64,000 nucleotides of DNA from Castellaniella sp047971665. GTDB lineage: Bacteria > Pseudomonadota > Gammaproteobacteria > Burkholderiales > Burkholderiaceae_B. This document shows positions 7,937 through 16,515 of this stretch, piece after piece. The stretch covers positions 108,739 to 172,738 of the forward strand of contig NZ_JBKEAA010000018.1 of NCBI RefSeq assembly GCF_047971665.1, read 5' to 3'. Position numbers and translations under genes: made by a program. How positions within the stretch are numbered: position 1 is the stretch's first letter; every line of letters begins with the position of its first letter. Under the pieces are notes generated by a model. The model ran no database searches and was not told the DNA's origin. It was given only the letters and a program-made list of their open reading frames with translations.

Positions 7937-9068
7937 TCCAGTCGCCGTTGCGGATTTCGAGCATGCGGAAGGCGCTCAGATCCAGGCCCATGTGATCGGT
8001 CGGAGACATGTTCACCACGCCGCCCGTGCCGACATAGCCCTTGGTCTGTTCAATGGCATCGCGCACCTTGGCCTTGTCGGTGGTGCCGGCCCGCTTGACG
8101 GCATCGACATACAGCATCAGGCCGTCATAGGCGTGGCCGCCAAAGGTCGAGACCTCGGATTTCCAGCGGTTCTTGAAGGCTTCGGCATAGGCCGTGACCA
8201 CCGGCTTCTGGGGATCATTGTCGGGCAGCTTGTCGGCAACGACCAGCGCGGCGCAGGGCAGGCGCACTCCTTCGGCCGCGTCACCGGACAGCTTGATGAA
8301 CTCGTTCGAGCACACGCCGTGCGCGTGATAGAGCGGCAGGGACACATTCAGCTGTTTGTAGTTGCGGTTGACCAGGGCCGGTCCCTGACCCAGGCCGAAG
8401 ACCAGCACGGCCTGGATGTCGGGCGTGTTCTTGATCTTGGTGAGCTGCGGACTCATGTCGGTGTCCTTGGGGCCATAGGTTTCATTGGCCACGATCTGGA
8501 TGCCGTATTTGGGCGCGACCAGCTCCGACTCTTTTTTGCCGGACTGGCCAAAGCCGCTGGTCTCGCTGAGCAGGGCGATCTTGGTGTAGCCGCGCTTTTT
8601 CATGTCCTCGAAGACCTTTTCGGCGGCCATGCGGTCGGTGTGCGGGGTCTTGAACAACCATTTCTTGACCGGGTCGATGATCACGACCGCGCCCGCCAGA
8701 GAGATGAACGGCACGCCGGCTTTTTCGGCCAGCGGGTCCATGGACATGGTGGAACCGGTCGTGGTGCCGCCGATGATGACATCGATCTTGTCGTCGTAGA
8801 TCAGGCGCTTTGCAAAGCTGTTGGCCTTGTTGGCATCGCTGCCGTCGTCGTACTGCACGAGCTCCACCTGACGGCCCAGCAGGCCGCCCGCCTTGTTGAT
8901 GGAGTCGACATACATTTCCAGTGTCTTGACTTCAGGGTCGCCCAGGAAGGCGGCGGGGCCGGTGGCCGACAGGACTGAGCCGATCTTGATGGGGTCGGCC
9001 GCTTGGGCGGTGAAGCCGAAGGCGGTCAGCGCAAAGCCGGCCATCCAGCGCCAGGTTGATGGTTTCAT
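7923..9068 (-). CDS. Liv-type ABC transporter substrate-binding protein
   Basis: A 381-residue periplasmic binding protein of the branched-chain-amino-acid/aromatic-acid family (type I fold). A signal peptide ends in FTAQAA, and IKIGSVLSATGPAAFLGDPE opens the mature domain as in LivJ-like proteins. Its ATG overlaps the stop of paaJ (ATGA at 9065-9068), and AAAGGAG lies upstream, so it is the last gene of the paa operon and translationally coupled. No permease is adjacent; the matching livHMGF genes sit 11 kb away in the opposite direction. The cargo is therefore probably phenylacetate or a related aromatic acid rather than an amino acid; this is inference from the operon. Confidence 0.9.
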   Translation of the reverse strand: MKPSTWRWMAGFALTAFGFTAQAADPIKIGSVLSATGPAAFLGDPEVKTLEMYVDSINKAGGLLGRQVELVQYDDGSDANKANSFAKRLIYDDKIDVIIGGTTTGSTMSMDPLAEKAGVPFISLAGAVVIIDPVKKWLFKTPHTDRMAAEKVFEDMKKRGYTKIALLSETSGFGQSGKKESELVAPKYGIQIVANETYGPKDTDMSPQLTKIKNTPDIQAVLVFGLGQGPALVNRNYKQLNVSLPLYHAHGVCSNEFIKLSGDAAEGVRLPCAALVVADKLPDNDPQKPVVTAYAEAFKNRWKSEVSTFGGHAYDGLMLYVDAVKRAGTTDKAKVRDAIEQTKGYVGTGGVVNMSPTDHMGLDLSAFRMLEIRNGDWKLID

Positions 9069-10288
9069 GGTTTGTCTCCTTTGGTGTGTGTGTTCTCGAT
9101 AATCATAGCGATACCCTGGCCCACACCGATGCACATGGCGCACAGGGCGTAACGGCCGCCGGTCCGACGCAGTTCGGCGACGGCGGTGGTGATCAGCCGG
9201 GCGCCACTCATGCCCAGCGGATGGCCGATGGCGATCGCGCCGCCATTCGGATTCACATGGGGTGCGTCATCGGGCAGTCCGAGTTCGCGCAGCACCGCCA
9301 GCGACTGGGCGGCGAAGGCCTCGTTCAGTTCGATCACGTCCATCTGTTCCAGATGCAGGCCGGTCAGGGCCAGCACCTTGCGGATCGCCGGCACCGGGCC
9401 GATGCCCATGATGCGCGGCGCCACGCCCGCCACGGCCATGCCCACGATGCGGGCGCGGGTCGTCAGGCCGTGCCGGTGCACGGCCTTGTCCGAGGCCAGC
9501 AGGACGGCGCAGGCGCCATCGTTGACGCCCGAGGCGTTGCCCGCCGTGACGCTGAGATCCGGACCGTTGATGCCACGCAGACGGGCCAGGACCCCGGCGG
9601 TCGTGTCTGGGCGGGGATGCTCGTCCGTATCGATGATCAGGTCATCGGCCTTGCGGCGCGGGATCCGCACCGGCACGATTTCATCGGTAAATCGGCCAGC
9701 CGCCTGCGCGCGCGTCCAGCGCTGCTGGCTGCGCAGCGCGAAGGCATCCTGGTCGGCGCGCGAGATGCCGAATTCCTCGGCGACGTTGTCCGCGGTCTCC
9801 GGCATGGAATGCGCGCCGTGCGCCTTGGCAAGGCGCGGATTGATGAAACGCCAGCCGATGGTGGTGTCGTACATCGCCGCTTGTCGCGACCAGGCCTGTT
9901 CGGCCTTGGCCACCACAAAGGGTGCGCGCGACATGGATTCGACGCCGCCCGCGATCATCAGATGCGCTTCACCGGCGCGGATGGCGCGGGCGGCCGTGCC
10001 GATCGCGTCCATGCCGGAACCGCACAGACGGTTGATCGTGGCGCCGGGCGCGGACAGGGGCAGGCCGGCCAGCAGCGCCGCCATGCGGGCCACGTTGCGG
10101 TTGTCCTCGCCGGCCTGATTGGCGCATCCCAGCAGGATGTCGTCGAGCGCCGACCAGTCGAGATCCGGGTGGCGCTCCATCAGCGCCTGCAATGGCAGCG
10201 CGGCCAGGTCGTCGGCGCGCACGTCGGCCAGTGCGCCGCCATAGCGACCGATGGGGGTGCGTACCGCGTCACAGAGAAAGGCGTCCAT
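9065..10288 (-). CDS. paaJ: 3-oxoadipyl-CoA / 3-oxo-5,6-dehydrosuberyl-CoA thiolase
   Basis: Thiolase that splits the beta-keto CoA intermediates of phenylacetate breakdown into acetyl-CoA and shorter acyl-CoA. At 407 residues it has the full thiolase layout: active-site Cys in NRLCGSGMDAIGTAARAI (near residue 88), the GGVESMSRAPFV stretch typical of PaaJ/PcaF, the His in NPNGGAIAIGHPLGMSGAR and the second Cys in CIGVGQGIA near the end. GAGGAA stands before the ATG. It lies 10 bases after paaK and overlaps the binding-protein gene. PcaF of the beta-ketoadipate pathway is the close alternative, but the operon favours PaaJ. Confidence 0.92.
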   Translation of the reverse strand: MDAFLCDAVRTPIGRYGGALADVRADDLAALPLQALMERHPDLDWSALDDILLGCANQAGEDNRNVARMAALLAGLPLSAPGATINRLCGSGMDAIGTAARAIRAGEAHLMIAGGVESMSRAPFVVAKAEQAWSRQAAMYDTTIGWRFINPRLAKAHGAHSMPETADNVAEEFGISRADQDAFALRSQQRWTRAQAAGRFTDEIVPVRIPRRKADDLIIDTDEHPRPDTTAGVLARLRGINGPDLSVTAGNASGVNDGACAVLLASDKAVHRHGLTTRARIVGMAVAGVAPRIMGIGPVPAIRKVLALTGLHLEQMDVIELNEAFAAQSLAVLRELGLPDDAPHVNPNGGAIAIGHPLGMSGARLITTAVAELRRTGGRYALCAMCIGVGQGIAMIIENTHTKGDKP

Positions 10289-10298
10289 GGGTCTTTCC

Positions 10299-11621
10299 TC
10301 AGTTCTGTTTGGGACGTTCGTCGAACACGCGGCGGGCCTTGCCGGTCTGGGTACGCGGCAGTTCGCCGTAGCGCAGGACGGTGACCCTGGTGGTGATGCC
10401 GATGTTGGTCTTGATGTTGCGTTGCAGGTTGCGGACCGATTCCTTGATGGTCTCGGGGCTGGCGCTATTGGCGTCGTTCTGCAGTTCGCAGCGGATCTCG
10501 ACTTCGTCCAGGAGGTTGTCGCGAGTGACGACGATCTGGTAGATGCCGTTGAAGATCGGGTCGCGCAGGATCTGCTCCTCGACCTGGGTCGGGAACACGT
10601 TCACGCCCCGGATGATCAGCATGTCGTCGGTGCGTCCCGTGATGCGGCCCATGCGGCGGAAACTGCGGGCGGTCGGCGGCAGCAGGCGCGCGAGGTCGCG
10701 GGTCCGGTAGCGAATGATGGGCAGGGCTTCCTTGGTCAGTGAGGTGAACACCAGTTCGCCTTCCTCGCCGTCGGGGACCGGTTCGCCGGTATCGGGGTTG
10801 ATGATCTCCGGGTAGAAATGGTCTTCCCAGATCACCGGGCCGTCCTTGGTCTCGATGCATTCGGAGGCCACGCCCGGGCCCATGACTTCGGACAGGCCGT
10901 AGATGTCCACGGCGTCCAGTCCCAGCTTGCGCTCGATTTCCGCGCGCATGCCTTCTCCCCAGGGTTCCGCTCCGAAAATGCCGACCTTCAGAGAGATGTC
11001 CTCGGGGGCGATGCCCTGGTTGGCGAATTCCTCGGCGATGACCAGGGAGTAGGACGGTGTCACCATGATGATGTCGGGTTTCAGGTCCATGATCAGCTGC
11101 ACCTGCTTTTCGGTCTGGCCGCCGGACATGGGGATGACGGTACAGCCGGCGCGTTCGGCGCCGTAGTGGGCGCCCAGCCCGCCAGTGAACAGGCCATAGC
11201 CGTAGGCGACGTGGACGGTGTCGCCGGCGCGACCACCCGCGGCACGGATCGAGCGGGCGGTCAGGTTGGCCCAGGTGTCGATGTCCTTCAGGGTGTAGCC
11301 GACCACCGTGGGCTTGCCGGTCGTGCCCGACGAGGCGTGCAGTCTGGCCAGGCGCTCACGAGGCACGGCGAACAGGCCGAAGGGATAGTTCTTGCGCAGG
11401 TCTTCCTTGGTGGTGCAGGGAAATTTGCTGATGTCCGAGAGGCTTTTCAGGTCGTCGGGGTGGACGCCGCGCGCATCGAATACCTTGCGGTAGTGCGGCA
11501 CATTGTCGTAGGCGTGGTGCAGGGTCCTGCGCAGGCGTTCGAGCTGCAAGGCGGAAATTTCATCACGGCTGGCGGTTTCGATGGGTTCGAGGTCGCCTGC
11601 TTTGACGGTCTTTACGGGCAT
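10299..11621 (-). CDS. paaK: Phenylacetate-CoA ligase
   Basis: Cytoplasmic AMP-forming ligase that activates phenylacetate to phenylacetyl-CoA, the entry step of the paa pathway. The 440-residue protein contains the adenylate-forming P-loop SSGTTGKPTVVGYT near residue 97, the YGYGLFTGGLGAHYG stretch and GRTDDMLIIRGVNVFPTQVEEQIL, all characteristic of PaaK. AAGGAG precedes the ATG. It is the fifth gene of the leftward operon, between paaI and paaJ. The close agreement with PaaK motifs makes another ring-acid ligase less likely, though hydroxyphenylacetates may also be accepted. Confidence 0.95.
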   Translation of the reverse strand: MPVKTVKAGDLEPIETASRDEISALQLERLRRTLHHAYDNVPHYRKVFDARGVHPDDLKSLSDISKFPCTTKEDLRKNYPFGLFAVPRERLARLHASSGTTGKPTVVGYTLKDIDTWANLTARSIRAAGGRAGDTVHVAYGYGLFTGGLGAHYGAERAGCTVIPMSGGQTEKQVQLIMDLKPDIIMVTPSYSLVIAEEFANQGIAPEDISLKVGIFGAEPWGEGMRAEIERKLGLDAVDIYGLSEVMGPGVASECIETKDGPVIWEDHFYPEIINPDTGEPVPDGEEGELVFTSLTKEALPIIRYRTRDLARLLPPTARSFRRMGRITGRTDDMLIIRGVNVFPTQVEEQILRDPIFNGIYQIVVTRDNLLDEVEIRCELQNDANSASPETIKESVRNLQRNIKTNIGITTRVTVLRYGELPRTQTGKARRVFDERPKQN

Positions 11622-11663
11622 GGTGCTTGTCTCCTTGTCTTGTGATTCGATCGGGACCGGTGC

Positions 11664-12125
11664 TCAGGGAGCGCTGGGCGGCAGGGTGTCGGTCACCATG
11701 CCCTGGATACGGTGGGATTTGCCGCGAAACAACGCGATGTCGCGACTTTCGGTCAGGTTGTGGACCGTGATGTCGTAGACTCCGGTGCGTCCGCCCTGGG
11801 TCCGGGTCTGGGCATGGGCCTGCAGGCGGTCTCCTTCCCGGGCCGGCGCCAGAAAATCGATGTGGCAGGCCGAGGCCACCGTATTGTGGTTGTCGCTGTT
11901 GCAGGCGTAGGCAAAGGCGGTATCGGCCAGCGTGAAGATCATGCCGCCATGGCAGATGCCGTGGCCGTTGAGCATGTCGCTGCGCACGGTCATCGACAGC
12001 CGGGCACTGCCGGGGGCAATCGAGTCCAGGCGCATCTCCATGGCTTGTGCGGCACGGTCGCGGGACCACATGGCGGCGGCCACTGTTTCGGCCAGGGTCT
12101 GGGCAGCAAGGGTTTCATGCTTCAT
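11664..12125 (-). CDS. paaI: Phenylacetate pathway hotdog thioesterase
   Basis: A 153-residue hotdog-fold thioesterase of the PaaI family, which removes CoA from stalled ring-hydroxylated phenylacetyl-CoA intermediates and so frees trapped CoA. The diagnostic NGHGICHGGMIFTLADTAFAYACN segment (residues about 53-76) includes the catalytic aspartate. The start at 12125 lies inside the end of paaH, giving an 11-base overlap; a longer in-frame reading from 12167 runs deeper into paaH without a ribosome site. Position between paaH and paaK matches its role. Confidence 0.93.
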   Translation of the reverse strand: MKHETLAAQTLAETVAAAMWSRDRAAQAMEMRLDSIAPGSARLSMTVRSDMLNGHGICHGGMIFTLADTAFAYACNSDNHNTVASACHIDFLAPAREGDRLQAHAQTRTQGGRTGVYDITVHNLTESRDIALFRGKSHRIQGMVTDTLPPSAP

Positions 12126-13641
12126 GGAATGATTTTCCTGAGTGGATGGCGGATTGCAGGGCGACACAAGGGCGGTAGCGTTCGCCGTCGCTGCCGCGCA
12201 GATGAGTCAGGACCGTACCGATCACGCGGGCGCCGATACGGTCGCACCAGTCCAGCGGGCCCAGCGGATAGTTCACGCCCAGCCGCATGGCCAGATCGAG
12301 ATCCGGGGCGCTGCAGACCCCCTGGTGAACCGTGTCGGCCGCCTCGTTGATCAGCATGGCAACGGTGCGCATCACCACCATGCCGGGCGCATCCTGGATC
12401 GGGGCCACCTCGTAACCGGCCGCCTGGAGCAGGCCGATGGCCGCCTGGCGCGCGGATTCGGGGCATTGCCGGGCCGCAGCCAGCGGCAGGCAGGTGGCCG
12501 TCTCCGGATCCAGTGCCAAGTCCAGCAGCAGGGTCGCCGGCTGGTTCAGGTCGCTGGCCCGCCGGGTGGCGCTGCGTCCGTCGGTCAGATACAGGCGGGC
12601 GTCGCCCGCCTGGGCGACGCATCCGTCTTCGCGGGCCGGCGCCGTGTCGAACGCGACCTCATGGGCCCGCAGCCGGCTGGCCAGTGCCCGGGCCAGAGGG
12701 CCGTCGCCATGGATCGAAACCATTTTCGGGCAGGCTTGCGCGGGCGCCAGTTGCGGCGCAGGGGCGGGCGTGCCTTCACGGTAGTCGTGAAAACCGCGTC
12801 CGGACTTGCGTCCCAGGCGTCCGCCGTCGACCAGTTCCTGCTGCAACAGCGAGGGTTCGAAGCGTGGTGCATGGTAGAAAGCCGTCCAGACGCTGCGGGA
12901 GACGGCGGCATTGATGTCCTGGCCGATCAGGTCGGTCAGCTCGCACGGCCCCATGCGAAAGCCGCCGCAGGTCCGCATGATGTGATCCAGCGTGGCGGGG
13001 TCCAGTGCCTGTTCCTGCAGCAGGCGCAGGCCTTCGGCATAGAAGGGGCGGGCCACGCGGTTGACGATGAAGCCCGGCGTGGAGCGGGTGAGCACTGGTG
13101 TCTTGCCCCAGGCCGTCGCGGTGTCCGCCAGTGTCCGGGTCGTTTCCGCAGAAGTGTCCAGCCCCGAGACGATCTCGACCAGCGGCATGCGCGGCGCGGG
13201 ATTGAAGAAGTGCAGGCCGCCCAGGCGCTCGGGGTGGCGCAGTCCCGCGCCGATGGCGGTGACCGGGATGGACGACGTATTGGTGGCCAGCAGGCAGTCG
13301 GTGGTCACGATCGATTCGAGCGCGCCGAACAGGGCCGTCTTGGCATCGAGCCGCTCGACGATGGCCTCGATGATCAGGCCGCAGGCGCCCAGATCGGTCA
13401 GGGCGTCGGCTGCGCACAGGCCGTTCAGGGCGGATTCGACCTGGTCGGCATCGAGCCGTTTTTTGGCGACCAGCGCGCGCAGGCCATGGCGGATACCGTC
13501 GATGGCCTGCGCCGCAGCCCCTGGCCGGGTGTCATGCAGGAAAACGGGGTGACCGGCCAGGGCGGCGACCTGCGCGATGCCGGCGCCCATGGTGCCGGCG
13601 CCGATCACGGCGACGGCGATGCGGGAATCCAGGGCTGTCAT
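12115..13641 (-). CDS. paaH: 3-hydroxyadipyl-CoA dehydrogenase
   Basis: NAD-dependent dehydrogenase that oxidises 3-hydroxyadipyl-CoA before thiolytic cleavage by PaaJ. The 508-residue protein has the two-lobed PaaH architecture: an N-terminal Rossmann domain with VAVIGAGTMGAGIAQVAALAG, the NTSSIPVTAIG and LHFFNPAPRMPLVEIV motifs of 3-hydroxyacyl-CoA dehydrogenases, GRKSGRGFHDY at the end of the first unit, and a second dehydrogenase-like domain (NYPLGPLDWCDRIG) at the C-terminus. It starts 4 bases after paaG ends. The ATG at 13641 is chosen because the longer frame upstream lies inside paaG. Confidence 0.93.
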   Translation of the reverse strand: MTALDSRIAVAVIGAGTMGAGIAQVAALAGHPVFLHDTRPGAAAQAIDGIRHGLRALVAKKRLDADQVESALNGLCAADALTDLGACGLIIEAIVERLDAKTALFGALESIVTTDCLLATNTSSIPVTAIGAGLRHPERLGGLHFFNPAPRMPLVEIVSGLDTSAETTRTLADTATAWGKTPVLTRSTPGFIVNRVARPFYAEGLRLLQEQALDPATLDHIMRTCGGFRMGPCELTDLIGQDINAAVSRSVWTAFYHAPRFEPSLLQQELVDGGRLGRKSGRGFHDYREGTPAPAPQLAPAQACPKMVSIHGDGPLARALASRLRAHEVAFDTAPAREDGCVAQAGDARLYLTDGRSATRRASDLNQPATLLLDLALDPETATCLPLAAARQCPESARQAAIGLLQAAGYEVAPIQDAPGMVVMRTVAMLINEAADTVHQGVCSAPDLDLAMRLGVNYPLGPLDWCDRIGARVIGTVLTHLRGSDGERYRPCVALQSAIHSGKSFHEA

Positions 13642-13645
13642 GGGT

Positions 13646-14446
13646 TTATTCCCCCGTGAAGCGGGCAGGGCGTTTTTCCAGGAAGGCGGCGACGCCTTCG
13701 GCATAGTCGCGGCGCCAGCCCAGCTCGCGCATGATGCCGGCCTCCATCGAAAGCTGTTGTTCCAGCGTGTGCGAGGCGGCGGCCTGCATGGCCTGCCGGG
13801 TGCGCACCAGTGCGCGGGTCGGCGCCTGGGCGAGCTGTGACGCCAGCCGGTCGATTTCGCCCGCGAAGGCCCCGTCGGCGATGCATGACCAGATCAGGCC
13901 CCAGTCGGCGGCTTGCCGCGCGGGCAGTTTCTCGGCCAGCAAGGCCAGGCCCATGGCTCGCGCCATGCCGATGCGCTGGGGCAGCAGCCAGGTGCCGCCG
14001 GTATCCGGGATCAGGCCGATCTTGCTGAAGGCCTGCAGGAAATAGGCGGATTCGGTGGCCACGACCAGATCACAGGCCAGGGCGATGGAGGCGCCGGCGC
14101 CGGCGGCGATGCCGTTGACCGCCGCCAGGGTCGGTACCCGCAGGTTCTGCAGCGCCAGGATCAGCGGCTTGTAGAAGCCTTCGACGGTGGCGCCCAGGTC
14201 CGGCGCCTGTCCGGTGCCGATCTGCATGGCGCGGTCGCCCAGATCCTGGCCCGCGCAGAAACCGCGGCCCGCGCCGCTCAGGACCAGGACGCGGGCGCTG
14301 GCGTCCTGCTGGACCTGGTTCAGCGCGTCGCGCACCTCGAGATGCATGGCTTCGGTAAAGCTGTTGAGCTTGTCGGGGCGCGCCAGGGTCAGGCGGGCGA
14401 TGCCCCGTTCGATGGAAAACTGAATGTTCTGGTAGGTCTTCGACAT
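13646..14446 (-). CDS. paaG: Ring 1,2-epoxyphenylacetyl-CoA isomerase
   Basis: Crotonase-fold isomerase that converts ring-1,2-epoxyphenylacetyl-CoA to the oxepin-CoA. The 266 residues match the PaaG size. Landmarks are GAGRGFCAGQDLGDR near residue 65, the oxyanion-hole stretch NGIAAGAGASIALACDLVVA and FSKIGLIPDTGGTWLLPQRIG, where PaaG keeps an aspartate. The ending FLEKRPARFTG is typical of PaaG. It is second in the operon, 34 bases after paaN. Its substrate is made by PaaABCDE, which is absent here, so that epoxidase must be encoded elsewhere or be replaced. Confidence 0.93.
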   Translation of the reverse strand: MSKTYQNIQFSIERGIARLTLARPDKLNSFTEAMHLEVRDALNQVQQDASARVLVLSGAGRGFCAGQDLGDRAMQIGTGQAPDLGATVEGFYKPLILALQNLRVPTLAAVNGIAAGAGASIALACDLVVATESAYFLQAFSKIGLIPDTGGTWLLPQRIGMARAMGLALLAEKLPARQAADWGLIWSCIADGAFAGEIDRLASQLAQAPTRALVRTRQAMQAAASHTLEQQLSMEAGIMRELGWRRDYAEGVAAFLEKRPARFTGE

Positions 14447-14479
14447 GGACGGAGCCTCAGGGGATCATGGGAACAGGTC

Positions 14480-16147
14480 TCAGGTGTGGCTGCGGCGCTG
14501 GACGACCCGGAAGCGGTTGGCCACAAAGGCCGAATCCGCGTAGGAGGCATTGGCCGCCGGGTTGCCTCCTGTGCCATGAAAGTCGGAGAAGGCGGCGGAC
14601 TGATTCACGAAAACGCCACCGGTCAGATTCAGGGACAGGGCCACCTTGGCCCGCCAGGACATCCGGATGGCGGCGTCCAGCACCGTGTCGCGGGTGCTGT
14701 AGACCGCCAGCGTCAGCGCGCCGTGCTGGCGGGTCAGGTCTTCGGACAGCGCCAGCGCGGCTTGCGTGTCGGCGGCGCGCACCAGGAAACTGATAGGACC
14801 GAACTGTTCCCGGGCGTAGTGCGCCGTGTCCTTTGCATCGCAGGCCAGCAGGACCGGCGTGCGCGCGCGGGCCTGAGGGAATTCTTCGTATTGCGGCGTC
14901 CTGGGCGCCAGCACGACCTGGCCCATCCCGCCGCGGGCGGCCTCGTCGATGCGCGACAGGGTGGCATCGGACTGGATCGCGCCCAGCACGGCCAGGGCGG
15001 TTTCTGGTTTGGACAGGAACTTGTCGATCGCCTGGGCCAGATCCTGCCCGACCTGCTCGAAGGTCTTGCGGCCCTGGTCGGTGTCGATGCCCTGCGCCGG
15101 CACGATGAGCGCCTGGGATGTCGTGCACATCTGGCCGGAGTACAGCGACAGCGTGAAGGCTAGGTTGCGCAGCATGCCCGCGTAATCATCGGTGGAGTCG
15201 ATCACGATGCTGTTGACCCCGGCCAGTTCGGCGTAGACCTGCGCCTGACGGCAGTGATCCAGCAGCCACTGGCCAAAGACGTTGCCGCCCGTGTAGTCGA
15301 TCGAGTGGACGTCCGGGTGGGTATACAGCGTGTGCGCGGTCTCGTGGTCGGGGGTCAGGCACAGCGTGACCAGATTCGGGTCCAGACCGTTTTCGGTCAG
15401 CACGGCGCGGATCGTGCGCACCGTGATGGCGGCGGGCAGGACGACGTGGCCGTGCGGTTTCAGGATCACGGGGTTGCCGGTGGCCAGCGCCGCGAACAGC
15501 CCCGGATAGGTGTTCCAGGTGGGGAAGGTGGCGCAGCCGATGACCACGCCCACGCCCCGGCCGACGATTTCATAGTGCTTGCGCATGACCAGGGCGGGGT
15601 GCTTGCCCTGGGGTTTTTCCCAGACGGCCTCGGCGGGGATGAACGACATTTCGCGCCAGGCGTAGGCCACGGCCTCCAGGCCCCGGTCCTGCGCGTGGGG
15701 GCCACCCGCCTGGAACGCCATCATCCAGCCCTGACCGCTGGTCATCATGACCGCGTGGGCGATCTCGAAGCTCTGGCGGTTCAGCCGTTGCAGGATTTCC
15801 AGGCAGATGCCGACGCGGCCCTCGGCGCCCAGCGCCTGCCAGGCCGGCATGGCCGCCAGGGCGGCCTGCACCAGCGCCTTGGGGTCCGATTGCGGATAGC
15901 GGATCCCCAGGGGCACACCATAAGGCGAGGTCTCGCCCTCATGCCAGCCGCATTGGCCCGGCTGGTCGATTTCAAATGGCTTTCCCAGATGCGCTTCGAA
16001 GGCGGAACGGCCGGCTTCAGGCGCGTCTTCGCCGTAGGCCTTGGGACTGGGAGATTCAGCAAAGGCCGACCAATAGCCTCGCATGGCAATGGTCTCGAGC
16101 GCGCGCTCGAGCAGGGGACGGTGCTGATCCAGCAGGGGGTGCGACAT
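14480..16147 (-). CDS. paaN: Phenylacetate degradation protein PaaN (aldehyde dehydrogenase family)
   Basis: A 555-residue member of the PaaN family, which are aldehyde-dehydrogenase-fold proteins of phenylacetate clusters thought to stand in for the aldehyde dehydrogenase part of PaaZ. The catalytic cysteine is seen in LYSGQMCTTSQAL (about residue 345), with the upstream TGGNVFGQWLL and VYAELAGVNSIVID motifs. The N-terminal 100 residues are longer than in ordinary aldehyde dehydrogenases, as is usual for PaaN. It is the first gene of the leftward operon and faces a 368-base promoter region. No crotonase-type hydratase domain of PaaZ is attached, so ring-opening hydrolysis would need another enzyme. 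Confidence 0.9.
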   Translation of the reverse strand: MSHPLLDQHRPLLERALETIAMRGYWSAFAESPSPKAYGEDAPEAGRSAFEAHLGKPFEIDQPGQCGWHEGETSPYGVPLGIRYPQSDPKALVQAALAAMPAWQALGAEGRVGICLEILQRLNRQSFEIAHAVMMTSGQGWMMAFQAGGPHAQDRGLEAVAYAWREMSFIPAEAVWEKPQGKHPALVMRKHYEIVGRGVGVVIGCATFPTWNTYPGLFAALATGNPVILKPHGHVVLPAAITVRTIRAVLTENGLDPNLVTLCLTPDHETAHTLYTHPDVHSIDYTGGNVFGQWLLDHCRQAQVYAELAGVNSIVIDSTDDYAGMLRNLAFTLSLYSGQMCTTSQALIVPAQGIDTDQGRKTFEQVGQDLAQAIDKFLSKPETALAVLGAIQSDATLSRIDEAARGGMGQVVLAPRTPQYEEFPQARARTPVLLACDAKDTAHYAREQFGPISFLVRAADTQAALALSEDLTRQHGALTLAVYSTRDTVLDAAIRMSWRAKVALSLNLTGGVFVNQSAAFSDFHGTGGNPAANASYADSAFVANRFRVVQRRSHT

Positions 16148-16209
16148 GAGGAGTCTCCAGTGCCGGCCGAGGTGGCGGCGATTTCTTTAGAAATACGAAA
16201 CTTTTTATT

Positions 16210-16229
16210 TGATATCGATTAATGTATCA
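16210..16229. promoter_or_regulatory. Candidate PaaX-type operator (TGATA...TATCA dyad)
   Basis: TGATATCGATTAATGTATCA has inverted TGATA/TATCA arms around 10 bases and lies 62 bases upstream of the paaN start. The right arm belongs to a minus-strand AAGTGATACA element. E. coli PaaX is known to use TGATTC half-sites, one base different. Binding here is inferred. Confidence 0.45.
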
Positions 16230-16385
16230 CTTTCAGCAAGTTCCAATTCAATTAGGCTTAATTTATCTGTTTTCGTGATGGACTTATAAACTGATCGAAT
16301 GATTAGTGAAATCAAGGGGCTTACAGGGAATTTATCTTAAAAGCCATGATGTGTATTGATTCTCACGGGAAAACCCCTAGGCTCT

Positions 16386-16428
16386 AAGTGATACAAATAA
16401 ATTGACAAGATAGTTGTTTGCGTAACAT
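16386..16428 (+). promoter_or_regulatory. TGATAC element and candidate promoter of the diiron gene
   Basis: AAGTGATACA at 16386-16395 runs into AAATAAA and then a perfect TTGACA at 16402-16407; TAACAT at 16423-16428 could be the -10 with a short 15-base spacer. The element touches the -35, a position suited to repression. The promoter assignment is tentative because of the spacing. Confidence 0.45.
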
Positions 16429-16515
16429 GATTGAGCCGTGCCTGATCTGCATCGGGACAAAGGACCAGAACCCGTCCGCCCCTACCCCCTACATCCACCC
16501 CAAAGGAGCACACTC

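Larger units (their letters stand above)
16148..16515. promoter_or_regulatory. Divergent control region between paaN and the diiron gene
   Basis: A 368-base non-coding region, far more AT-rich than its surroundings. It holds inverted copies of AAGTGATACA (minus strand 16223-16232, plus strand 16386-16395), a dyad at 16210-16229 and a sigma-70-like promoter for the rightward gene. I saw no open frame of note inside it. Confidence 0.7.

Noticed and set aside
16148..16515. Sigma-54 promoter in the paaN/diiron control region
   Set aside because: No GG-N10-GC pair with proper flanks was found on either strand, and no enhancer-binding regulator is nearby.
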